NCBI RefSeq assembly: GCF_019399895.1
Contig: NC_091874.1
Location: 3,722,501 to 3,786,500 of the forward strand
Direction of reading: 5' to 3'
From: Cardiocondyla obscurior
Taxonomy: Eukaryota; Arthropoda; Insecta; Hymenoptera; Formicidae
DNA length: 64,000 bases
The notes beneath the pieces were generated by a model. The model had not been told where the DNA came from. It was given only the letters and a program-made list of their open reading frames with translations, and made no database searches. This document shows, one piece after another, positions 40,754 to 53,500 of this stretch. Both the position numbers and the translations under genes were made by a program. Positions within the stretch are counted from its first letter, which is position 1, and each line of letters begins with the position of its first letter.

Positions 40754-40760
40754 TATAAGG
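40754..40760 (+). promoter_or_regulatory. TATA-like box of unit 1
   Basis: TATAAGG, followed after about 30 nt by the G-rich start of the unit. The equivalent positions in the other two units keep TATA-like sequences, which suggests that the duplicated block includes a core promoter. Inference only. Confidence 0.35.
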
Positions 40761-40784
40761 CGCTAAATTGTAGTTGGCGGTCAG

Positions 40785-41024
40785 CGCTTGGAGCGCGGGG
40801 CGCGGGGCGCGGGGGACGTAAGTGTCGCGCGCAGGGGCAGCCATCATTCTCTCTCTTTCCTTCCCGGAGCTCGAGCAGTCACGACGTACGCGGAGACGCT
40901 CCGACTGTTCCCGCTGAAATATTTCTAATCGGTGGACCAAGACCCGTAATCCAGCGTCAGAAACCTTCTCCCATCGATCCTCCATACGCGGAAAACAGTT
41001 GTGACCATTTCCTTTGTTCCTAAA
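40785..41024 (+). ncRNA. lncRNA first exon, version 1
   Basis: The 3' end is the donor TTCCTAAA|GTAAGTC. The start is approximate, about 30 nt after TATAAGG at 40754. A G-rich CGCGGGG minisatellite opens the unit (about 40793-40816). No ATG is present on the plus strand. Confidence 0.45.
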
Positions 41025-41234
41025 GTAAGTCTAATTGCCATTTTCGTCTACATTAAATTTGCGTCTTTTCGCGTCGTCAATCGGTAGAGTCGGAGCTTGG
41101 GGAAGCTAAGATTTTACGGGCGAGAATCGCAGCGTTTTCAGTAGGCATACGGTCGCGATAGCAGGATAGTAATAGTGTATTGAATATTGCCCGGGAATAG
41201 TTTGTACACCGCATTATTTTCGCAGCGCACGGGG

Positions 41235-41483
41235 ACTCAAGAAGCGTAGGGCGCGGGGAGCGCGGAGCGCGGGGGACGAAGGTGTCGCGCGCAGAGCAGC
41301 CATCATTCTCTCTCTTTCCTTCTTGGTGCTCGAGCAGTCACGACGTACGCGGAGACGCTCCGACTGTTCCCGCTGAAATATTTCTAATCGGTGGACCAAG
41401 ACCCGTAATCCAGCGTCAGAAACCTTCTCCCATCGATCCTCCATACGCGGAAAGCCGATGAGACCATTTCTTTTGTCCCTAAA
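41235..41483 (+). ncRNA. lncRNA first exon, version 2 (tandem duplicate)
   Basis: This is a tandem copy of version 1, offset by 459 bp, with the same donor context (CCCTAAA|GTAAGTC). The start is approximate, after TTGTACA at 41203. It carries an ATG at 41458 beginning a frame that reads through the splice into 42090-42267 and stops after 20 codons. Confidence 0.45.
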
Positions 41484-42089
41484 GTAAGTCTAATTGCCAT
41501 TTTCGTCTACATTAAATTTGCGTCTCTTCGCGTCGTCAATCGGTACAGTCGGAGCTCGGCAAAGCTAAGATTTTACGGGCGAGAACCGTGGCGTTCTTAG
41601 TGCGCATACCTTTGTCATAATGTGATAATGATAGTAGATAGAATATTGTCGTAAATTGTTTTATACAACGCGTTATATTTCCGTAGCTTTAGAGACTCGA
41701 GCAACGGCGTAGGCGCGGGGAGCGCGGTGAGAGGTAGGCATTTCCCCTTCTATTCTGTCCCCGGCGTTCGAGTAGGTAACACGCACCTATGTGGCTCGCG
41801 CGGTGTTTATGTTAAGCGCAAGGAATATCCCATCGATTGACCGGCACCAAAACACACGCATAGTGAGTTGTACATAATACTCGTTAAATAATACATTCTT
41901 TGAATAAGATATAAATGTTAACTGTGATTTAGCGATCGATAATATATACGTGTAGAGTATATGTACGTACGTATGTAATGCGAATACTTTACACAGATTA
42001 AGTGTAATCAATTAAAATGCAGGGTACTTAATTTTTATAATTTGCATTATTCGAAACATGCTAACCATTTAAATTGTTTTTTGTTTTAG

Positions 42090-42267
42090 ATCCAGAAGAG
42101 GACTGAGAGGACTGTTCTGCCGTTGAAAAAAGATTCAACTTCCTAGACATCCTGAGAGAAGGAGGAGAAAAACTCAACATCCTGGACATCCTGAGAGGAG
42201 AAGGACGTGGTGGAGGAAGTGGAAGAGGACCAAAAAAATCATCCTGCTTCAAAGAAGTAATTCTGTG
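42090..42267 (+). ncRNA. lncRNA exon 2 (178 nt, purine-rich)
   Basis: The acceptor is TTTTTTGTTTTAG and the donor GTG|GTAAGTATC. It contains an internal imperfect duplication based on ACATCCTGAGAG followed by AGGA repeats. All three frames are stopped within the first 57 nt. One downstream frame is open and stays open into the next exon, but it has no ATG. Confidence 0.6.
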
Positions 42268-42457
42268 GTAAGTATCAGTTTTCTTTTGCACGTCATTACT
42301 AGCTTTGTTATTTAAATAATATACAACTAAATTTTTATTGGTTTAATTAAAAAAGTAATTAGAGGCGCGTCTAATTTTTTTTTTTAACGGTGGAAATTAT
42401 TTTTAGCATATTTATAATTCTAAATTGATTAACAATGTATAATTTATTTGTTCACAG

Positions 42458-42573
42458 AACAGTGTCACTCGGTTGAGAATTTCGGAAGTGTCCAGTGCGC
42501 GGAAGGACGACTCCCATCTGAGAGGAGGAGCAGGCCCGGGACGGGCATCACGCTTCAGCGGAGCAACCCAAGG
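42458..42573 (+). ncRNA. lncRNA exon 3 (116 nt)
   Basis: The acceptor is TTATTTGTTCACAG and the donor CAAGG|GTAGGAATC. The exon is GC-rich between introns of 190 and 138 nt that are strongly AT-rich. No ATG on the plus strand. Confidence 0.6.
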
Positions 42574-42711
42574 GTAGGAATCTCTTTTTTATTTTACAAA
42601 AATTTTAACTTTGTCGTTTCAACAACAGATTTTTTGATAATAGTTTAATACTTTATTTTTTATTATTAAATTAAAAAAAAATAATTACAATATTTATTAT
42701 ATTTGTTTCAG

Positions 42712-42753
42712 ATTATTGCAGTAACAATACCTCCGCTGCTGCGCATCAAACTG
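42712..42753 (+). ncRNA. lncRNA exon 4 (42-nt microexon)
   Basis: The acceptor is TATTTGTTTCAG and the donor AAACTG|GTGAGTCG. The following exon was not identified; the transcript therefore continues or terminates by intron retention. A strong acceptor at 46614 is one possible continuation. Confidence 0.5.
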
Positions 42754-44434
42754 GTGAGTCGCATGATTTTCATTATACCGTTATGGACAATTAGTTCTTT
42801 ACATCTTCCGTCAAAATAGGATCATATCTCGGCTCGATTTACTTAACGCTCTAAATTTATTCACGTACGCAAATGAATAATTTATGCGTTGTTTTTTTTA
42901 CTTCGGCAAATAAAGAGACGCGTGCGAATAAACAGAGAAACATTCTACGTCGGCCAAAGTGACTGCCGAAATATTCCGCTGAATATATAATTCAAGCGAT
43001 TACGAAACTGTCACTGTAACGATTTCGGAAGGCCTTCGGGATAAAATGCACCAGCTACGTTAGATAGGATCAATGAATATTATTTACGAGTGCTCTCCAC
43101 CCGTTTCTCATTTCACGGTCGGTGTTTGTTCGATTTATTTAATATTTCGCCGTTCGCGTGGCCGCGCCAAGGAATGCCTCGTTATTATTGCACTTTCAAT
43201 TCTATATTTCTAAGTTTCGCGCAAACACCTCGCAAGTCAACTAACGATGCTTTGACATTCTGCCAATCGACGAGATACATATCTGGCATTCGACGTTCGA
43301 GCGTATGTACATAGCATATAATACAGAGTTTTATCGTCAGAAAGAAACGCGGCTGACAATACGCTGTTCTCCGCCGACATTTATTATTATAACCATCGAC
43401 CCGTGACGAGTTGTCGCTTGAAATAAATTCATCGAAAAACGCGCCGTCGCTACGATGGCCATGAGAGTTACGTGCCGGGCATACGTGAATAAATGTCTTG
43501 AAAGCAGATTCTGTTAAAAATATGAGCATATTTTCCAGTAATTTTAAGATATAAAAATCTGGGCAGAATATCGTAGGTGAGATAAAATAAAAAGTGACGA
43601 TATGGTTTAAAGCATCAAAAATGCTTTTTTTGGGACCGTCAAACGTGCAGTAAGCTAAGCATAGGAAGAGACACATTTGCAATCGTACGAGTTAGCACTT
43701 CGTGCTTATATGCACACGAACGTAGGAAGCGCGCGCTAGTTATTAATCATATTTTATTACATGCAATACTCGTTTCGAGTAAAGAAACTGGAGCTCGGCT
43801 ATCAATTACGTGGAAGTTAGCGGTATCGATAATCGCAAACCGCGGAAACCGCTGCTCGTTATCATAGGAAGCCCGCTTTAGTCGGTTCGATCGTGATTCC
43901 CGTCGTTCAGGATCTGAATTCCCTTAGCAAGAAGCGCGCATCCCTTTTTTCCTCTCTCTCGCGTCTCGGATTTCAAGTACAATGAAATTATCGGCTGCCA
44001 CGAAATTCGCCGTGAACTCGAGGCAGCCCCGGGGCGGCATGGGAGAAGTCCGCTCTCGCGAAGGATTAATCGTGAATTATCAATCGGCGGAGTCGAGTCG
44101 AGTCGAAAGCCAAAGGAGGAGCGAGCGAGATAGCGCGACGGGGAGGAAGAGGATATCCCTGCCGGTTGAGAGGGCCCGGAGGGCTTGCTGAACGACGTTT
44201 CTGGTTAATCGCGTTTGCGGAAAAACGGAGATAATTCCCGTCGTCCGTCTGGACGATGGAGGCGTGTAGGTTGTAGGTGGAGAAAGGTATAGGTAGGATA
44301 TAACCGTGCGTGCGAATCGTAGGAGAGGAACGAGGGTGGAGAAGAAGGAGAGTGAGAAGGAGGGTGTCGGTGCAGGAGGGTAGTCCACCACCTCTCGCAT
44401 GTACGGCGAAGGTGGGATTTTTTTATATAGATGG

Positions 44435-44463
44435 ATACATACACGCACACACACGCGCGCGCG
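44435..44463. repeat. Alternating (CA)n/(CG)n tract
   Basis: ATACATACACGCACACACAC runs into a CGCGCGCG block. Dinucleotide microsatellite with Z-DNA potential. Confidence 0.65.
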
Positions 44464-44480
44464 GAGAGAAGGCAGGCAAG

Positions 44481-44510
44481 AGGATGAGGATGAGAATGAG
44501 GATGAGATAG
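44481..44510. repeat. (GAGGAT)n-like hexamer microsatellite
   Basis: Imperfect repeats AGGATGAGGATGAGAATGAG followed by GATGAGATAGG. Confidence 0.7.
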
Positions 44511-47500
44511 GGACTGATATTCGCGGGCACACGGAATTTTTAACTAGCCCGGGCAGCCTTTAGTCGTTCCGCCGCGAAAGCGCAGCAGAAAAGTTATGAA
44601 TCTAATTTTCAGCGTATTTGTGTCTCGGCCGCCCCCTCCGTCGTCCCCTCTGCCGCTTCTCCGGCTCCCGCGTCCACCCTTCGTCCCATCGCCATCGCCA
44701 CCAGGAACATCTATATCAATCCCTCTCCCCGCATGTGTCTCTATCTCGTTCCCATTCTCTTTCGCACTCCTCTCTCGCTCTCTCGTTCGGAGTCTCCACC
44801 TACGTCCGTCCGTATATACCTCTCTTCCGTCGTTCGCTTTCGCGTAATAAAGCTCGCGCGCGCGGCTTCGTTAGGTTTTTATCTCTCGGAGAAAAAAAGA
44901 ATTAATTTCGAGAGACGCCGCCGTTTTTCTGCCGGTACTCTCTTCCGTTTCACGTGCGCGAACGCGCGTTCGGGACGTCGACAGGAGAGCTTCATCCTTT
45001 CGGTATTATCTTCTTCGGTGAGATTGGAAGGCGATATTTGGCTGACCAATAGAGAAAAGTGTCGATCGAAAGAAGGCGGTGAAAAAAAAGCGAATTCAAC
45101 TATCCATACGATTTTCCACGAAACGATCGTGATATGAATAACTTTGTCTGCGAAAAATTTTCCAACATTTAGCAAATAATCGCAAATTAAAAATACGATA
45201 GCTTTATTTCTCAATGCAGCTTTTGAGGCGCATATCAATTTTATTATCTCATTTTTGCTCTTCTTCGTGTAATAAAATCTCAAGAAATATCAGTCTTAAG
45301 ATTCGCGCTTTTAGAAATGTAGAGATATGTCACATTTTATTTTCAGTAATGTATTTTTATATATTCTTCATTATTTTTCAAGTATGCAATTTTAGCAAGG
45401 CGGATTAATTATATGTGCAAGTGATAATTTTATATAAAATAATAAATAGAGTGAGTTAAACTGAAAATAAAATAAGTCACATTTCTTTACAATAATTCTT
45501 AAACATAACACCAGAAATCAGAACTTCTTTCAACAATGCCTATAATGACCCTACCTATGGCACTCGATAATAAGCACAAACGCTCTGAAATTACTACATA
45601 GGACCGCAGTGTATAGTGCAAGAAAGTCTGATACATCAAGTTCGACTTGACTAGAACTATGCACGCCGCGCGCAGTAATAATTTAACGGCGCAAACGATC
45701 GCGAACTTCACAATCCTTTGATCGGCGCAATAGAGACCGGCATATTTTGCGGTGTATCGTCTTTGCGGATCGAGCACGTAATTTTCAAACCCGGCTTAGT
45801 CACGGTTGTGAGTAATAATTCCATCTGGTAGCTACTTTCCGTCGTGCACCGACACACGTAAACCCCGGCGGGTGTATAGACACGTAGACACCCACACACC
45901 AGCATATATCGCGTTCCAGATCGACTTGACGTGCACGGGGCCAAGTCATGACAATACGCCATCGCGGCTCGTTTCTATAAATCTCCTGTGACCCGATAAG
46001 AAAAGATTGCCTACCGATGAGGTGGCCGAGCGGCCCGCCACCCTGTCCGACCTCCCTCCCGCCCGACAACCATCCCCTGTGTAAGCGTGCTACCTGCAAT
46101 ACACCTCAAGCGCGCTCGTGTTGACGTTAAATCGAAGGGCACGGGCATTAACTGTCTCCTTTCACCTCCACCTTACCTCACAGCGCCGACCGCCACCCCT
46201 CCTCCCTACCCCTATCGCAGAGTCTGTAAGTTCGCGTGCTCTATCAAGTATATTTAAAACCGTAATTACGATACAATCAGCGAGCCCCGTGACCAGATAC
46301 AGATCTCGATGTGAAAGAGAGTATGAGGTCGATCGATCGGTTCGAACTGGAGAACCTTTTTTAAAAAGCTAAGACCGAAGGTGCAGAAGGGTGAGCCTCT
46401 CTGCCGTTCGCTTTCTGCGTTTCCCTCCGCTTTACCGCCGAGGTAGGCGGTGAGGAAAACGGACTCCCTCCGACTGCGGAGTGCGAAACAGACGCAACTA
46501 CGCATCGCACACACGTGTACACCGTCCGTGCGCGAATCGGAGGGGCGCAACGAGTTTTACACGTCGCGCAAAAGTTAGTTCCTAATTATTCAGATTTTCT
46601 AATTAATGTTTCAGCCGACGATGATGGAGCATGCCGGTCGTCTTTCCTCTCCCTCTTTTTTCCTTTACCGCGTGCAACTCGAGGGAGAGCACGGCTATTC
46701 CTGATTGCGCTCACGGGTTAGGTGATATAGATCGAGAACGTTGCCTACGGATAATTCGCTTTTGAATTATACGGAAAACGTTGATGCAACAAAATGTTTG
46801 CCCGCGTTTAATCAGACTAATATACTGTTATCAATTGGTATTAAATGATATTGAGAGCAAATTAAAAAAAAATATTAGAAAAATATCGCGATGACGTCGA
46901 ATCAAATTGCAAATATCGTATTCGAAACATCGATGCCGGCAACTGTAATAACCGTGAAACTAACATTTAGATCGATCACATACGAATTTTCGAAGTAAGA
47001 AAGGCAAAAAAAAAAAAAAAAAAAACGGGCGTAAGCGAATGCGTTTTATCACGAATTCATACATCTTGTTCTATTCGAAACTCGCGAAATGAATATTTCT
47101 GACGATATTGGTTTCTCTTAACGTTCGAAAGAAGCCGCGAATACGGCAAACACCCCACTGCACCTCTAACTCCACGTCATTTTCGCTTGAGTGCAAATAC
47201 TCTCAGATTTTTGCCAGACTACATACTCTCTTTCCCTTTTAGTCCTTTCGACCGGCCAGTGCGCTTGAGTCGAAACCCTCGAAAGCAACCGCGAATCCCT
47301 TCTGCGAATACCGCAAGGTGAATCCCCGACGAGACATACGGATATGATATTTAAAAGAAAAATTATTACATTTTACATCGCGCTTGTAAAACTGACGTCT
47401 GTAAAGCAATCCGTTTCTCGAGTTAACGCGCGCTGTGAAAACTTTTACGGTTAGTTTTTTTCATCAATAAATTTAAACATTAAATTACAAATTTCTAGTT

Positions 47501-50500
47501 TCACCGACGATTGATAGATCCGTCAGTTCAACGTAAGTCTAATCTGTTTTATGGCGCATGGCGCCACGGATACTTCCCGGATAAGTAATGCCGTATATCC
47601 ATTATATGTATAGCGTGTACATACAGACACGTAATCGTCGTGCCGGAGGCATGATAAAATTTGTCGTTTTGTTCGAGCCGCGAACCCGATTGTTTGTCGC
47701 GCCGTATCGCCGTGTATTGCGCAGTCGATTGTTCCTTATCGCTCTAATTATCAGCAAATCTTCCTATCAGGGTAAATATGGTAATATTGTTATGGATATA
47801 CTCTCGCGGGCCTATCATTGGCGTTACTAATATGGCGTCCGATACCGATATCTCGTTGTTAATTGCGACAAACGGACAAGGTTCCGATTGGCTCGTACGA
47901 AGAAGTCTGCGATGATGAGATAAGACTCGAGCAGTTAGACTTGAGAATCACGTAAGAAGCGCGGAGTAAATTGTAACTTGTCACGTAACGCAATATTTAA
48001 ACAACAAACGTATCATTACACGGATATACCTCAAATGTTTTAATATTTGAATTGTGGTACATGTTTTCAATTTTTTTTTTTTTTTTTTGGTAGCTTTAAT
48101 TATCTGTCCTCTTAATGAGTACTCAAACGTTTGCAATTTTTAATAATTCGTCACTAATGCGAACTAAGAAAGAAATAGAAATTCCGCTTCAGGCAGCTGG
48201 TCATCTAATTTATGCCTTGCACGTTTAATATTAAATAGAGCACAGACAGTGTCGAAAATGTGGACAAATTAAATATAAAACTTTAATCCGGATCACGTTT
48301 AAATGTTCAACGCTTGTGCTGTTGCGTCCACTTCGAGTGGTACAGCTACTTTGGCGCGATATTACGAACGAACGAAGATACGGGAAGAAAGACATGTTCT
48401 GTTGTGCCTTTTGCACGAAACGACCGGCTCGGTTGTTCCAGTGGTAATCTCACTTCGTAGGACGACACGCGGGAATAGGACATGAGAAGAAGAAGCGCGG
48501 ATAACGCTCTCGGTTATTTTTCGATCCACCCCCCCCGCGCTCGGTACATTAGCCAACGTGTTTTGAAACACTCGCCGAGCGTATTTGCCTTGGCACGAGT
48601 ATCACGGTGTCTCTTTCATCTCGCCACGCTGCCAGAAGTTCCACTCTTCTTTCCCTCCGTTGCCGTCTCTTTGTCACCCCTTGAGAGTCTCGAGACTCGA
48701 AAGAAAACGATCCGAAATAAAATAATTCGGAACTCCGCGAAAGACTCATCTGACACAACTCTCAGAATCGTAAAATCGGGCATTGCTATTATTATTACTA
48801 TTATTATTGTCACCGAATTGACAGATATCCGAGGGGGCATTATATATATTTTTTTTAAATTATAATTGCTAGGAGAATGAATCATTCGTCACGTTACAAC
48901 GATCAAATGACTCGAACTTCCACTATGCCTTTTGGCAGCAATCACTGTCAATCATTAGCGCGCACCGCGTTTGCGTTGCCCCGAGATAATCGGTGAAATA
49001 TTCGAGAATCGATGTGACAGCCAGATTGAATAATTAATAATTTCCAATTGCAATAAATGCAAATTAAATTCGTGTCACGTAATTATGTAATAATCATATT
49101 TTCCGCAATTTAAAATTATCGTTCGAAAGAGCGAAAGATGTTTTTTTTTTTTTTTTTTGTCACGTATTTGCTTGGATGTAAAATTTTCCAGCAATGTCAA
49201 AATGTTTCTGTGAGGTTTACGCGAGGCCCTAATTTGTCATCGCGTCTTGATAAATCACGTTGAAACAGCGATTCTCTTTATTCATTGATCAAGAATGCCC
49301 ATGATAACTTGACGTAATTACGACTGGAGACTCTCGGCACGTGAGACATTAAGGACAAATGAATATCTATTACAAGTTTTAAAGCTGCCAGAGATTTCTG
49401 GCGTTTAATTAAGATCAAGCAGCTGCGGGAAGTAAGGCGACCGGTGACGCGACAAAATACTGAAGATAAGTACAGCAACAAAATAGCGAGAATTTAGAGC
49501 CGCAGCCGTGACGAATTCAATTTGTCGCCGCGACACAAGCTACACAAAGGCCCCGAAGGCCTCTCTGCCACCTCGTGGTGGAGCGTATGTTATCATTGTC
49601 ACTATATCCAATTTCTGCGGCAACAGGGACAAGGAGGCAGCGATGTTGATGGAACTCAAAGACTAAACATTGAGAACATTTCCGCTATTGTAATTTATTA
49701 TTCGCATCGAGAGATAAATCTAGATGAAACATCTCAAGTCACTTTGTATGCACTTACGGCAATTATATGCGCGGTGAAAATTCCGCGAATGCTCAATAGA
49801 GTGTCTTGCCTCGCGACTGAAAAATGTAGAGAAATGTCAACGCCACCGTTATCGCGACAGTTTAAGCAGTGCAAACATTGCCGGTGCCTCGCGTTTCGTT
49901 GAGGGACCTAATCGAGGATTCGTGAATGCTTGCTACCGTGCCATCAGCTCGGGCACGTTTGTCCTACATCGATACTCATCGTTTCGATATCGTCCGGCGG
50001 TGGTTACGCGACAGGAAGCGGAAACGGAATGAATCGCGGACGGTCGCTTATCGCGCCGCTTTATCCATCGCGCTAATTTTTATTATTGCCGTGTTTATAG
50101 GATGTTACGCGGTCGCCAACAATTTTAATATCTGGCCACATCCTATCCGGGAAAAAGTGACTTTCGTCTAATAACATGCCGATATCGCGTCCGCTTGTAT
50201 CGGATTTAAATCGAACGATAAGCACGCCGATAGATATCGCAAGCGATACGGGTGACGCGTAGACTTAACGGTGCCGAAAATAAAGAAATCCCGGGTTTTC
50301 GGACGATCTCGTTTGAACGTTGCTCGCGCGGTTCGTGATTCAGATGCGCGACGGGAGTGATTTATTTTCGGCGGAGCGAGCGAGACGCTTTCCGGAACGC
50401 ATGATTTAAATGCGCGATGCGCGAGCCTGTCTTCGGGGGTGACGGACAGGGTACCGCGGGGACAGCGTGGATCGCTTACAATGTCTTGTTGAAATTACAG

Positions 50501-53500
50501 ACGTGCCGTAACAGAGTTGGTGGCCGAAGTTACGATTCGCATATATAAGATCGGTAGGTCTAAAATATTAAGATAATAAGTCGTAGAAATAGATTTGCAA
50601 TCGAGAGTCATCGCCACTTTGTTCCACGTTTCGTAGGTAATATATTTGCAGCGCAGAAAAAAAAGAAATATGAAACGGAATATCATACGCGTGCACGTAG
50701 AGGGAATGTCGTCTTCTAGCAATAAAATTATTCACAATTGAGAGCAAGGTTTATGGAATTATTATATCATATGAAATATTTATTAATGTCAGTAAACAGG
50801 TATCAGATATCTAAAACTGCTCAGGGAGTAAAGACGATATCAACTGCAGCGATATATACATTGACGCACGTGTCTGATAATTATCGACCCGTCATAAACT
50901 AACGTACTTCCGAAGTCTCCATAATTCATGGGCGTACTCCCGAGTATCGCGCAGTTACCTCACTCTCTGAGATACCCGTTCTTATCCCCCCCCTCCCCCT
51001 TTCGAAGACACTATCGCATTATTTACTCCTCATTATCGTCCTTAAATCATTCCGCCGCTCGGTAGGGACTTGAAACTGCCATTACCTCTTTTTAATCGAC
51101 GGATAATAAAAATCATTCCGGTGCTCTACGGAGCGCGATGGCTTCTCAATAAAGACATTGTCCGCGAAGCAAATTCTTATCCGTTAAAAGGCGCCGCCAG
51201 TGAGAAGAGAACGCGCGCCATCCCCTTGCCGTTCTCGAAACAAGGGGATGGACGAACAAGAACCAAGGATACGACGTTGACAAGAGGGACGGGATCGGAG
51301 ATTATCGGCTCCGGGATTACAACAGACTCGAAGCCTTCGAAGCAAACGATTTTCCTCGCGCGGGGACAACGGGGCCTAAAGGGACGGGGGGAAAGAGACG
51401 CAAAGGGAAACGGAGAAAGAGCGGACGGTGGTTGTAGGCGACAAAAAAAGAGGAGTGGTTGTTATTGGCTCTAAGGAGGATACTTATTGAACTCTTAGCG
51501 GCGTTTTTATCACTCCTTTCTCACGCGCGCACCGCTTTAAGTGTTTTTGGCTTTGTTTAAGAACTCGTGCATCCATCCTCCGCCACCCTCCTGCTCGTCG
51601 CCGTTTTCGCCCCTCTCGCATTATGCGCCCTTAACAGGTTACGCTTCCTCCCACCGTTTTCGCCACACTCCTTTCCCTTTGCCGCAAGATTTTTACGGGC
51701 TCGACCTCCTTGCACGCCGCTTCGTAAACCACGCAAAGTGCACGGCACTAAAGGGTGCAACTACCACTTAGGCTCTTCCTGACCACTTCCGGGGAAAAAA
51801 GGCTTCGAGTAGCGGTAGATAACTCGTATTCCATATTACCTCTCGAAGATTTATCGACTTGAATAGCCCTGTATACCTTGTTCAACTGGCAGTTTTATCT
51901 ATAGAACGCTCTTTTTTTTTTCTGTAGCTTAGAACAGGCGAAAGAAAAGTTTATTTTTTAATTTTTTTTTTAACTAATAAAAATGTGCGCATCAATATTG
52001 TGCCCGCATAATTACTAATTTTATCACCAATAAAATAAAATAAGATAAAAAATTTTAAATGCACAATAATTAATACAACGACATAATAGGCATACACGTA
52101 ATACATGCTAGGACAGATACGATATTTTCGTCACGCTACGTACATTCGCATATAATCACCTACTTGCAATTAATCGACTTTAATTGCACATCAGGCAGAA
52201 GCGTAACGGCATACCGCGCCGATGCCTCCTGTCCCTAGATAAAACGAGACCCAAGAAAGCAGAGCCGCCCGTACGAGACGACCGTAGTTTATTAGGTCGA
52301 ATATTTGGCGGTAAAAGTGAGAGATGACCGTCATTATCTCCATTCATCCGTGTCACGCGGCAGCTGCACGCTGCAGCCCGAGATTGCAGCGGGCAGTTAG
52401 ACGAGAGCAATGTTGCTCGCGCAACTTCTCGGAGACGCGAGCTTGCACGGCCGTCGCGGCTATTTTTGCCCGAAAACGAAACCGCGCGAGCGCACGCTTT
52501 TCTCCCCGGGGTTATTTACCCTCCCGATAAATATACGATAATGTTATCGCGCGGAGATTCCGAAACCGCGGGCCGGCGAAATCGTAATAAAAGATCCGTG
52601 CCATCGCCGCGTTCAGACGCTTTAACGACCCAGCCGAGCCGTCCGCGTCCGCGCGACATGCCGTTCGTCGTTACTAAATATATGCCGAGATGCACCTATT
52701 CAATCGGACGGCGACGGTTAATGGACGATGCTGGAAAGCGATACGATGCGAGATTCCCGGCGCACTACAGCTTTTCTAAATTGACTTCGTTATCTATTTT
52801 GATAGAGCTGATCGAATATCATTAGTCACGTTCGCTACTTATAGCTGCGGGCGAGAGTTCGTGTAGTTTTGCGGGAAACGCGACGTGGTAATTTGAAACG
52901 TTTATCGCGAATCTAGGTCCCGATCGTGTATCTTTCTCGGGAGAAAAATGCCACGCGAGAGTTACGAAACGGCTCACCCGAATTCATTACCTGCCGTTTG
53001 TATGCCAATCACGGCGCCGCCTCCAAACGCGACTCGCCATGTAAGGCTTTTGTCTCTAATTTATTCCAATCTACTTATAAACAATATAATTTCTGAAGCA
53101 CATGTAAGAAGTAGCATGAATGTCGTACAGAGAATTAACCCGATCTTCTTTAACGATATTAAATGTAACATAATATTTATTATACTTTACTGAGGCTTAT
53201 TAAGATTATACTTTTAACAAGATTTTTATTAGCATTTAGATGAAAATTTGATTATGCTTTATATATTCATATTTTTCAATATAATACCGATATAGATAAA
53301 ATTCTTAATAATTGATTGCAATTTATCACGACAGCTGACTTTCTTCCCCGTATATTATTTTATACCGAGATGCATGATATATCCAAGTAATTTTTGAAAA
53401 ATTATCTACTTCACGTGGCTATTAAATTTAAAATGCTTAGATTAGGGAAGTATTGTTTGAAAATTTGAATGGCGATAACAATCTATTACGAATAGGTGAG

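Larger units (their letters stand above)
40715..41870 (+). repeat. Tandem array of a ~459-bp promoter/first-exon unit (2 good copies + 1 diverged)
   Basis: Units 1 (about 40715-41170) and 2 (about 41171-41630) are nearly identical over their central 250 bp at a constant 459-bp offset: CCATCATTCTCTCTCTTTCC at 40841 and 41300, the donor at 41025 and 41484. Unit 3 (about 41631-41870) is diverged but collinear, keeping the TATA-like box, the GCGCGGGGAGCGCGG motif, TTCGAGTAGG (CTCGAGCAGT in units 1-2) and GGAATAT...ATTGACC (GAAATAT...GGTGGACC); it has lost the downstream donor. TATA-like boxes lie at 40754 (TATAAGG), 41203 (TGTACA) and 41662 (TATACAA). Confidence 0.8.
40785..42753 (+). ncRNA. Putative spliced long noncoding RNA nested antisense in cut
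   Basis: Locus-level call. On the plus strand, four consecutive splice-bounded blocks have strong consensus sites. A first exon (two tandem versions, ending 41024 or 41483 at CTAAA|GTAAGT) is followed by exons 42090-42267, 42458-42573 and 42712-42753, whose acceptors are TTGTTTTAG, TTTGTTCACAG and TTTGTTTCAG and whose donors are GTAAGT, GTAGGA and GTGAGT. Introns are short and AT-rich; exons are GC/purine-rich. No long frame persists through the splices, and the three downstream exons (336 nt) contain no ATG in any frame. The only upstream ATG (41458, second first-exon version) gives a 20-codon frame that stops in the next exon. Transcript start (about 30 nt after a TATA-like box) and 3' end are not fixed, and later exons may exist. 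Transcription would run against cut. No homology recognised; a short-peptide or TE-derived transcript is the alternative. Confidence 0.55.

Noticed and set aside
40650..41444. Two minus-strand frames sharing the start MEDRWEKVSDAGLRV
   Set aside because: The shared peptide only reflects the nearly identical tandem units; it diverges into different sequences beyond them. Splice signals lie on the opposite strand.
43185..43682. 165-codon minus-strand open frame
   Set aside because: About one frame of this length is expected by chance in a window this size. No motif, and no splice or promoter support.
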